Below, piece after piece: positions 1-7,341 of a stretch of 16,516 nt of DNA. Every line of letters starts with the position of its first letter. The stretch's first letter is position 1. Origin of the DNA: Chloroflexota bacterium. GTDB lineage: Bacteria; Chloroflexota; UBA4733. The notes below the pieces were generated by a model that searched no databases, was not told where the DNA came from, and worked only from the letters and a program-made list of their open reading frames with translations. The position numbers and the translations under genes are program-made. The DNA is taken from NCBI GenBank assembly GCA_025449435.1, contig JANWJO010000038.1, positions 1 through 16,516 on the forward strand, given 5' to 3'.

Positions 1-1914
1 CAGCTGGCCACCGAATTGTACTGCTTCGATCAGCACACTGAAGTGGGATATCGGGGCGACTGCCGTCTTGCTTTGCGCCTGGAGTCCGTTCCACTCGAAG
101 GGCGCGAGCTTGCGTTGACCCCTGACCCATCGTGGGTGATGCTCATCACAGGTGGTGCCCGGGGTATTACAGCGCAAATCGCGATTGATCTCGCACGCAG
201 GTATCGGCCGACCTTGCTTATCGTGGGACGGTCACCATTCCCACACGAGCCGGAAGATCCGGAGACGGCAGGGGCACAAACCGAGCATGAGATCAAGGCT
301 GCCATCATCGCTCGCATCCGGAGAACCGGAGAGGTGCCACACCCAGCGGCAATAGAGAACGAAGTGACCCGTCTGCTGCAGCAGCGCGAGATGCGCTCGA
401 CACTACACGCCATTGAGTCGGAAGGCGCGATTGGTCGCTACTTCCAGGTCGAGATGCGCGATGAGCATGCCGTTGCTGCATTCTTCTCCATGCTGTACGA
501 GCACTATCACCGGCTCGATGGTGTGATACACGGCGCGGGTGTCATCGAAGACAAACTCATCGTACAGAAAGAACCTGCAGCGTTCGAGCGTGTGTTCGAA
601 ACCAAAGCGGACAGTGCCTTCTTGCTGGCAAAGCATCTCAACTTTGAGCAACTGCGGTTTCTTGCAATGTTTTCATCGGTGAGCGGGCGATTTGGCAATC
701 GTGGCCAGGCCGACTATGCCGCCGGCAATGAGGTGCTTAATAAGCTCGCGGATGACCTCGATCGTCGGGTATCCGCGCGAGTGTTCGCCATCAACTGGGG
801 TCCGTGGGCCAGTGGCGGCATGGCATCGACCGAGTTGCAGCGGCGGTTCATCGAGCGCGGCGTGGTGTTAATTTCGCCCGAAGCTGGTCCCACCCTCTTT
901 GACAGCGAGATGCGCTGGGGCCGTAAAGGCGAATCGGAAGTCGTGCTCGCTGGTGGTACCTGGCTCCCCCAACTGGAATCCAGCAGTCCGGCGACGGCGT
1001 TGATAACGCGCGGGCCACTCCTCGGCGCGGCTCGCGGCGTTGATCGCATCCCGGTAGCAGCACAATGGCTGCCAGATGGCAGCTTGGTAGCCGACATACA
1101 GCTCGATGTTTCGGTTGATCGGTATCTCCAGGACCATGTGATTGACGGCAAGCCCGTGCTCCCCACGGCGATGGCGCAGGAACTCCTCCTGGAGCTGGTG
1201 AGGCTCGGGTGGCCACAGTTCCCATTTGTGCGCGCACGCGAGCTGCAGGTGCTCAAAGGAGTGGTCATCACTGCGCCAGCGCACACAGTGAGGCTGATTG
1301 CCCGCCCGTTGGAATCGACAGGTGCCCGCAGCGTCGTGCGAGCCTCCATGGTGAGCTGCACCACGCCGGCCAACACCCACTTCAGAATCGATGTTGACCT
1401 TGGCATCGCTCGACCGACACTGGAGAAAGGTGAAACGGCCATCACGTCGCCGCAGCCGTTTCCCTTGTCCGTGAGCGAGGCGTACTATCGGTGGCTCTTC
1501 CATGGCCCGATGCTGGCGCACATCGAGGCGATTCCCAGCATTGGAGAGAACGGCCTCGAAGCGTGGATCACGCCCTCCCAGCCTGATGCGCTGCTCGCTG
1601 GCGCAGGGCCGGGATCCTGGATCGTCGACCCGGTCGTTTTCGACTGCGCTCTGCAGCTGTCGTTGCTGTGGCAACGCTATCGCTGGGATACCACGGGCTT
1701 GCCGGCGCGCTATGGGGAGCTTGTGCGCTATCAATCATTTTCGAACGAGCCGGTGCATTGCAAGGTGCTGGTTGCCCCCGAAGCCAATGCCACCCTGTTT
1801 CGTGCCGATTTTGTCTTTAGCGACAAGAACGGCATGATTATCTGTACCGTCCACGATATGCAGTGCGCCAGCTCCAAGGCACTCAACCGCATTACCGGGC
1901 AGGCTGTCCGCTGA
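1..1914 (+). CDS. Iterative type I PKS/FAS-like protein, 3' part: ketoreductase and dehydratase domains (5'-truncated)
   Basis: The frame is open from base 1 (637 visible residues; numbering here starts at base 1), so the protein almost certainly begins upstream, where KS, AT or ACP domains could lie. A TTG at 16 is not a credible start. Residues about 44-325 form an SDR-type ketoreductase: the nucleotide-binding motif TGGARGI is at 50-56, catalytic Ser at 225/226 (FSSVSGRFGN), Tyr239 and Asn243 (DYAAGN), followed by NWGPWASGGMA. A long helical insertion at about 75-150 is typical of the KR in PUFA, enediyne and related iterative synthases. Residues about 360-620 are a hotdog-fold dehydratase with catalytic His379 (LQDHVIDGKPVLP) and Asp548 (VDPVVFDCALQ), plus the FHGP motif. 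It should reduce and dehydrate beta-ketoacyl-ACP intermediates in the cytoplasm. The next PKS gene starts 43 bases downstream. Domain calls are secure; the full architecture is unknown. Confidence 0.9.
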   Translation, partial: QLATELYCFDQHTEVGYRGDCRLALRLESVPLEGRELALTPDPSWVMLITGGARGITAQIAIDLARRYRPTLLIVGRSPFPHEPEDPETAGAQTEHEIKAAIIARIRRTGEVPHPAAIENEVTRLLQQREMRSTLHAIESEGAIGRYFQVEMRDEHAVAAFFSMLYEHYHRLDGVIHGAGVIEDKLIVQKEPAAFERVFETKADSAFLLAKHLNFEQLRFLAMFSSVSGRFGNRGQADYAAGNEVLNKLADDLDRRVSARVFAINWGPWASGGMASTELQRRFIERGVVLISPEAGPTLFDSEMRWGRKGESEVVLAGGTWLPQLESSSPATALITRGPLLGAARGVDRIPVAAQWLPDGSLVADIQLDVSVDRYLQDHVIDGKPVLPTAMAQELLLELVRLGWPQFPFVRARELQVLKGVVITAPAHTVRLIARPLESTGARSVVRASMVSCTTPANTHFRIDVDLGIARPTLEKGETAITSPQPFPLSVSEAYYRWLFHGPMLAHIEAIPSIGENGLEAWITPSQPDALLAGAGPGSWIVDPVVFDCALQLSLLWQRYRWDTTGLPARYGELVRYQSFSNEPVHCKVLVAPEANATLFRADFVFSDKNGMIICTVHDMQCASSKALNRITGQAVR

Positions 1915-1947
1915 GACGCCTGGGGATGCACGGCAAAGTCCTTGTCA

Positions 1948-1952
1948 GGGGG
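1948..1952 (+). promoter_or_regulatory. Ribosome binding site for the KS-AT-DH-PPTase gene
   Basis: A GGGGG run sits 5 bases upstream of a GTG codon at 1958. It supports GTG 1958 as the start, because no in-frame ATG precedes the conserved KS N-terminus (VAVVGIACVYPQ, beginning about 16 residues in). Confidence 0.5.
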
Positions 1953-1957
1953 CATCG

Positions 1958-4900
1958 GTGACGCGCTTACGGTCAAGGTCGGTTGCTCCCTTACGCGGCG
2001 ACGTCGCGGTGGTAGGAATTGCCTGCGTGTATCCGCAAGCAGCCGACGCTACGGAGTTCTGGCGGAACATCGTGTCCGGCGCGGATGCTATCACAGAATT
2101 TCCGGCAGACCGGATACCGGCCCGCTTTTACGACCCGCAGTCTACTGACCTCTCCACCACCTATGCCAACCGGGGCGGGTTCTTAGGCAAACCGGTGGCG
2201 TTTGATCCGCGTGACTACGGCATGATGCCGGTGATCGTAGAGGCCGGTGAACCCGAGCAGTTTCTGGCGCTCAAGGCAGCGCACCAGGCGCTGCTCGATG
2301 CTGGCTATGACCTTGACCAGATGGATGGTCTGCAAACGGAGGTGGTCGTCGGCAAGGGCAACTACCCGAATCGTGGCATAGCGATCGCCAACCAGCACAT
2401 CAACGAGGTCCCCGACATTGTTGATGTCTGGACATCGTTGCGCCCCGGCAGCGCGGTGGAAGACGTGCGGCGTGCGATCAAGCAGCAACTCACCAAGTTT
2501 GGCCAGGATAATGCCGCGTCACTGGTACCCAACTTCACCTCGGCACGCGTTGCCAATCGTTTCAATCTCATGGGGATGAATTTCACCGTGGATGCGGCAT
2601 GTGCCTCATCACTGGTGGCTTTGGAGATTGGCACACGCGACTTACTCACCGGCAAATGTGACGTGGCGATGGTTGGCGGCGTCTTTTTATTGTCCGACTT
2701 GGTGCCCATCGTCCTCTTCAGCCAGTTGCGCGCCCTGTCGCGCCAGGGGCAGATCCGTCCGTTTGATGCAGCTGCGGACGGCACGCTCATGGGCGAAGGC
2801 GTGGGCATGCTCGTCATCAAGCGTTTGGACGATGCGCAAGCGGATAACGATCGCATCTATGCGGTGGTCAAAGGGGTCGGCTCGGCCAGCGATGGTCGCG
2901 CACTGGCCTTGCTGGCGCCGCGCGTCGAAGGTCAGGTGCTGGCTCTGCAGCGCGCCTTTGAGATGGCCAACGTGTCACCGGACACGCTCGGACTCATCGA
3001 AGCGCACGGCACCGCTACGCTGGCTGGTGACGACGCTGAGATGCAAACGTTGCGTCGCGTGTTTGGTGAGCGATCACTTGACCGCATGCCCCACATTGCG
3101 TTGGGCACGGTGAAGTCTATGATCGGACACGCCATGCCGGCGGCCGGAGCGGCTGGCCTCATTAAGGCCGTGCTATCGCTATACCACAAGGTGTTGCCGC
3201 CGACACTACACGCTGATCACCCCAATCCGAAGCTCAAGTTCGACGACTCGCCGTTCTACCTCAACAGCCGTGCGCGACCCTGGATTCATGGCGGCGGGCG
3301 CCACCCTCGGCGCGCTGGCGTTAACGCATTCGGGTTTGGTGGCGCCAACGCGCACGCCGTGCTTGAGGAATATCGCGATCCTCTGGAGGACGAACGACCG
3401 ACGTTACTGACTGAGTTTCCCACAGAGTTGTGCATAGTGGATGCGCCCGACCGCGAGGGGTTAGTGGTCCGGTTGCATCAGCTTGGCGCATGGCTGGATG
3501 CCAACCAAACGGTCAATCTCCGCGACGTTGCGTACACGTTGCACGGGGAAGCGAAGCTCGGCGGTGCTCGCATCGCCTTCGTCGCTGAGTCACTAGCGGA
3601 CCTTACGCGAAAGGTCCAGCGAGCAGAGCAACGCCTAGGCGACCCCACATGCCTACAGATCAAAGATGCTCGTGGCACCTTCTATTTCTCGGCACCCCTG
3701 GCGACGCAGGGCAAGCTGGCGTTTGTGTTCCCTGGTGAAGGAGCGCAATACGCTGGAATGCTCGCGGACCTGTGTATGCATTTTCCGGTGGTGCGGCGCG
3801 CGTTCGATCACGCTGACGATTCGGGATCCCTCGACTACGTCTATCCTCCACCCTGGCCGGAATGGGAGCAGCGCGCGCAACAGCGGTTGTGGACCAGCAT
3901 CGGCGGAGCGGTGAAGGCTGTGCTCACGGCTGATTTAGCGATGTTGGCCTTGACGCAACAGATCGGGCTCACCCCGGAGGCCGTTCTGGGGCACAGCAGT
4001 GGTGATTTTATAGCGATGCTGGCTGGTGGCATGGCAACGTACGACAACAATACCGCTGCTGGCATGTTTGACTTGTGGGAACAGTACGATAGCCCACAGG
4101 AGAGTCAGGATCGGGTAGGGCTGCTCGCGGTGGGCGGCGACGCGTCCAACATACTGCAGCGGCTGGGTGACCTCGCTGCCAGCGTCACCGTGGCGATGGA
4201 CAACTGCCCACACCAGGCCGTCATTGCCGGACCCGCGGAAACAATCGAGCGTGCACAAACCCTTCTCGTCGCTGGGGGCATCATCTGCGAACGACTGCCG
4301 TTTGACCGGCCCTATCACACCGCGGGATTTGCTGGGCAAAGCGGGCCACTCCGCACCTTCCTCGAGCACGCGCAACTGGAGCCTGCTCGCACCCCCGTGT
4401 ACTCGTGTACCTCTGCGGCTATGTATCCAACGGATGTGGCCGAGGCGCGGCAGCTCGCCATCGAGCACTGGCATACACCGGTTCAGTTCCAGCAGACGAT
4501 ACGCCGCATGTACGCCGACGGCATCCGGTTGTTTGTCGAGGTGGGGCCCCGGCTGAATCTGACATCGTTCATCGATGACATTTTGCGCGGCCAGCAATAC
4601 CTCGCCGTGTCTATGGATAGCCCGCGCAAACACGGTGTGACGCATCTGCAATTTGCGCTCGGCTTGTTGGCGGCGCACGGCGTGAACCTGCGCCTCGATC
4701 CGCTCTTCACCCGCCGCATGCCACAGCTCGTGTCCTTTGTCACCCCAGCTGGCCGTCCTGCCGATCCAGTTCCCACAGTGCCTTTGGCGGTGGCGCAATT
4801 GCACCCACTGGTGATCACACTTCCTGTTGAGGGCACGCCAGGCGTCTCGCCTGAACCGGAACCAAAGGCTTCCGATCCCGTTGGCGTTGAGGTGACTGTG

Positions 4901-7048
4901 CAGCCGCATGAGCACGCCGGCAGCGACGGGGCGGAGCGTTCGACATACGATGACCGAGCCCCACTCGCGGATGACGCAAACGTTGTTAGTGCCTCGGTCA
5001 CGCCCGCGCCAGCGTTAGGCAACGCTGAAGCACGTTTGACGCCACCGCTTCTTGTGCCTAGTGCGCTGGCGTCATTGCCGGACGCGCAATCCGAAGCCGC
5101 GATGACGGGCTACCTGCAAGTTATGGAAGAGTTCCTGGCCGTCCAGCAGGCCGTCATGGAGTCGTTCTTTGCGCCGCAAAGTGCTGCGATGCCATCGAGT
5201 CCGCCAGAGGTCGATGTAAGTCCACCCGACAGTGAGCCGGCGTCGCCGCTTGGCCCGGAGGTCCCTCTTGCCGGCGTCTCACCGGTAGCGGCTCAGCCGC
5301 AGGATTACGCCGCCGGAGAGCACGCTGAGTATCCACTGTTAGGCAGCATACGGTCGTACCTGGCTGGCAAGGCACTGCGGGCCGAACGGACGCTCAGCGT
5401 GGACGCCGATGCATTTCTCAAGGACCACACCCTGGGCAGGACGGTATCGGCTGATCCACGCCTGTTGCCCCTGGCCGTTGTGCCCATGACCGTGAGTCTG
5501 GAAATTATGGCCGAAGCGGCCCAGGCATTGTTTCCGCGACTGTGCGTCACCGGAATGGAACACGTGCGCTCAATGCGCTGGATCGTCGTACGTGAGCTGC
5601 CAACCACGATACATATTGTGGCAGAGCAGGTCCGCCAGGTGGAGAACCAGCAATGGGTCCGGGTGTCACTGTGGGATGGCGACCCTGGTCGTGAACCAAA
5701 CGCTACTCCCGCCGCCCAAGGTATGGTGCGGCTCGAGCCGGCGTATCCAACGCCACCAACACTTGAACCACTGGAGCTAGCTGGTGCCCGGCCGTACGGG
5801 TCGACCGTGGCGGACATCTATCGCTACCTGTTTCACGGGCCGCGTTTTCGCGCGATCTCGGCGCTGCACACGATCGGTGATGATGGTCTCATCGGTGAGC
5901 TGAAAGCGCTCGACCTCAGTGGCCTGCGTGGAATCGGTACCCAGCAGCCATTTGTGCTTGATCCTGTGCTGTTCGATGCGGCTGGCCAGCTCCTCGGGGC
6001 GTGGGCGTATGAGCAGATTGCCAAGACGGCCGTAATCTTCCCCATTGGCATCGATATGGTCACGCTGTTTGGTCCCCGCCTCGATCTACCGGCGACGCTT
6101 CTCGCGCAGGTGCGCATGCTGGAGTTTGGTCACCGGCAGGTGCGTGCCACCGTGGAACTCGCGGATGCAAGCTCTCGTGTCTTTGCGCGACTGGAAGGGT
6201 GGCGCGACTTCCGCTTCCACGTTCCCGAGCACCGGTTTCGCATGTTTCACGCTCCCCAAGATGAACTGAGCGGGGAACTCTGGCCGGTGGCCACTGCCGG
6301 TTTGCCAGCCAGGGGAGGGTACGTCGCGGTGCTGGTGGAGGGGGTGGCTGAGAAGGACAATGACACGCTGAGCGATGTGGTGGGAAACCTGGTGCTGAGT
6401 CAGGCGGAACGCTCGTACTGGCAAGGCATGCCTGGAGCTGCGATGCGGAAAGCAGAATGGCTCATTGGGCGCATCGCTATCAAGGATGCCGCGCGAACGT
6501 TTGTATTTGAGCGATCTGGCAGCCGTGCATATCCGGCCGACGTTGAAGTGGTGCCTGATGCCAACGGGCGCCCAACGGTCGGTGGGCTTGCCCTTGCCGG
6601 CATGGTTGCTCCCGTCGTGACTCTTTCGCACAAGGGGCTTGTCGCGGTAGCCGTAGCTGGGGATGCTGAGCAGAGCCCATATCTTGGCATTGACATTGAA
6701 CCGGTACGATCCAGGCCGGAAGGGTTCACCTCCCTGGCGTTTTCGGTGGGAGAGCATGCGTTGCTGGACACGATTGACGTGAGCGACCGTGATGAATGGA
6801 TGACGCGCTTGTGGTGCGCTAAAGAGGCAGTTGCCAAGGCAACTGGGTTGAGCCATCGCGCCGGACCAGCGGATGTCGAGATTCGGTTCATCGATCAAGC
6901 GATGGGGACCGTGCACGCCGTGCTCGCCGGTGAGCTGGCTCATCAGGTACCTGGCTTGGGTACCGCACCACTGATCGTGCACACGGCGCGAGCACACGGC
7001 TTCATCGTGGCTACAACCGCGGCGGAGAGAGTAGGGGAACACGCATGA
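1958..7048 (+). CDS. Iterative PKS/FAS-like megasynthase: ketosynthase, acyltransferase, dehydratase and fused phosphopantetheinyl transferase
   Basis: This 1696-residue protein has four domains. The KS (about 15-475) has the catalytic triad Cys215 (DAACASSL), His350 (EAHGTAT) and His391 (KSMIGHAMPAAG); the KSMIGH form is typical of PUFA-synthase and heterocyst-glycolipid KS domains. The AT (about 588-880) has nucleophile Ser680 in GHSSGD and His787 in RPYHTAGF. A Pro/Glu/Ala-rich linker (about 925-1110) contains an amphipathic helix at 1049-1071. The hotdog DH (about 1115-1435) has His1157 (LKDHTLG) and Asp1340 (DPVLFDAAGQ). The C-terminal Sfp-type PPTase (about 1500-1690) has GIDIE at 1577-1581 and WCAKEA at 1619-1624. 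I see no ACP or ER in it. It would load an extender unit, perform decarboxylative condensation and dehydration on the separate ACP encoded next, and activate that ACP itself. GTG start with a strong ribosome binding site; the stop overlaps the ACP start (ATGA). Product chain length and extender are unknown. Confidence 0.93.
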   Translation: MTRLRSRSVAPLRGDVAVVGIACVYPQAADATEFWRNIVSGADAITEFPADRIPARFYDPQSTDLSTTYANRGGFLGKPVAFDPRDYGMMPVIVEAGEPEQFLALKAAHQALLDAGYDLDQMDGLQTEVVVGKGNYPNRGIAIANQHINEVPDIVDVWTSLRPGSAVEDVRRAIKQQLTKFGQDNAASLVPNFTSARVANRFNLMGMNFTVDAACASSLVALEIGTRDLLTGKCDVAMVGGVFLLSDLVPIVLFSQLRALSRQGQIRPFDAAADGTLMGEGVGMLVIKRLDDAQADNDRIYAVVKGVGSASDGRALALLAPRVEGQVLALQRAFEMANVSPDTLGLIEAHGTATLAGDDAEMQTLRRVFGERSLDRMPHIALGTVKSMIGHAMPAAGAAGLIKAVLSLYHKVLPPTLHADHPNPKLKFDDSPFYLNSRARPWIHGGGRHPRRAGVNAFGFGGANAHAVLEEYRDPLEDERPTLLTEFPTELCIVDAPDREGLVVRLHQLGAWLDANQTVNLRDVAYTLHGEAKLGGARIAFVAESLADLTRKVQRAEQRLGDPTCLQIKDARGTFYFSAPLATQGKLAFVFPGEGAQYAGMLADLCMHFPVVRRAFDHADDSGSLDYVYPPPWPEWEQRAQQRLWTSIGGAVKAVLTADLAMLALTQQIGLTPEAVLGHSSGDFIAMLAGGMATYDNNTAAGMFDLWEQYDSPQESQDRVGLLAVGGDASNILQRLGDLAASVTVAMDNCPHQAVIAGPAETIERAQTLLVAGGIICERLPFDRPYHTAGFAGQSGPLRTFLEHAQLEPARTPVYSCTSAAMYPTDVAEARQLAIEHWHTPVQFQQTIRRMYADGIRLFVEVGPRLNLTSFIDDILRGQQYLAVSMDSPRKHGVTHLQFALGLLAAHGVNLRLDPLFTRRMPQLVSFVTPAGRPADPVPTVPLAVAQLHPLVITLPVEGTPGVSPEPEPKASDPVGVEVTVQPHEHAGSDGAERSTYDDRAPLADDANVVSASVTPAPALGNAEARLTPPLLVPSALASLPDAQSEAAMTGYLQVMEEFLAVQQAVMESFFAPQSAAMPSSPPEVDVSPPDSEPASPLGPEVPLAGVSPVAAQPQDYAAGEHAEYPLLGSIRSYLAGKALRAERTLSVDADAFLKDHTLGRTVSADPRLLPLAVVPMTVSLEIMAEAAQALFPRLCVTGMEHVRSMRWIVVRELPTTIHIVAEQVRQVENQQWVRVSLWDGDPGREPNATPAAQGMVRLEPAYPTPPTLEPLELAGARPYGSTVADIYRYLFHGPRFRAISALHTIGDDGLIGELKALDLSGLRGIGTQQPFVLDPVLFDAAGQLLGAWAYEQIAKTAVIFPIGIDMVTLFGPRLDLPATLLAQVRMLEFGHRQVRATVELADASSRVFARLEGWRDFRFHVPEHRFRMFHAPQDELSGELWPVATAGLPARGGYVAVLVEGVAEKDNDTLSDVVGNLVLSQAERSYWQGMPGAAMRKAEWLIGRIAIKDAARTFVFERSGSRAYPADVEVVPDANGRPTVGGLALAGMVAPVVTLSHKGLVAVAVAGDAEQSPYLGIDIEPVRSRPEGFTSLAFSVGEHALLDTIDVSDRDEWMTRLWCAKEAVAKATGLSHRAGPADVEIRFIDQAMGTVHAVLAGELAHQVPGLGTAPLIVHTARAHGFIVATTAAERVGEHA

Positions 7049-7341
7049 TTACTCGGGTCACTATCAAAGAGGACGTGCTGGCATTGTTCAAAGAGTTGCG
7101 CGGCGATTGGGAGTCCAGCGATGAGGACATCCGCGAAGACTCGTACGTGCTTGAGGACCTGGGCTTTGAAAGTATTGATGCCGTTGCACTTGGTACCAGC
7201 ATCGAGGAGAAGTACCAACGCCCGCTGCCGTTCGCGCAGTTTCTGCTCGACTTGCAAGAACAAGAGAAGCGCGACTTCACCGTGGGCCAGCTCATTGATT
7301 TCGTTGCACGGGAGTTAAACACGGCGGAGGTGCCTCGGTGA
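7045..7341 (+). CDS. Discrete acyl carrier protein
   Basis: A 98-residue acidic protein of the length and helical pattern of an ACP. The phosphopantetheine attachment site is the Ser in DLGFESIDAV (about residues 42-51), with an acidic residue following two positions later as in most ACPs. It would carry the growing chain as a thioester for the KS/AT/DH and KR/DH proteins encoded just upstream, and the PPTase fused to the upstream KS protein is the obvious activator. Its ATG overlaps the upstream stop by 4 bases, and its own stop overlaps the GTG of the next gene by 4 bases. All three should therefore be translationally coupled. The stretch after the Ser is longer and more charged than in classical FAS ACPs (EKYQRPLPFAQFLLDLQEQE), as in stand-alone PKS carriers. 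The family call is firm; the partnership is inferred from position. Confidence 0.9.
   Translation: MITRVTIKEDVLALFKELRGDWESSDEDIREDSYVLEDLGFESIDAVALGTSIEEKYQRPLPFAQFLLDLQEQEKRDFTVGQLIDFVARELNTAEVPR

Noticed and set aside
6086..7042. Long antisense open frame (318 codons) opposite the DH/PPTase region, and similar ones at 3935-4915 and 868-1734
   Set aside because: They lie opposite strongly conserved PKS domains, have no recognisable motifs and are Arg/His/Ser-rich as expected for shadows of high-GC genes.
1..7341. Canonical enediyne biosynthetic cassette
   Set aside because: The synthase shares domain types with enediyne PKS, but the ACP is separate and no hotdog thioesterase or the companion unknown genes of the enediyne cassette are visible.
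1..7341. PUFA (pfaABCD) synthase
   Set aside because: No tandem ACP repeats, no chain-length-factor KS and no enoylreductase in the window; P450 and glycosyltransferases are not part of pfa operons. Upstream sequence could change this.
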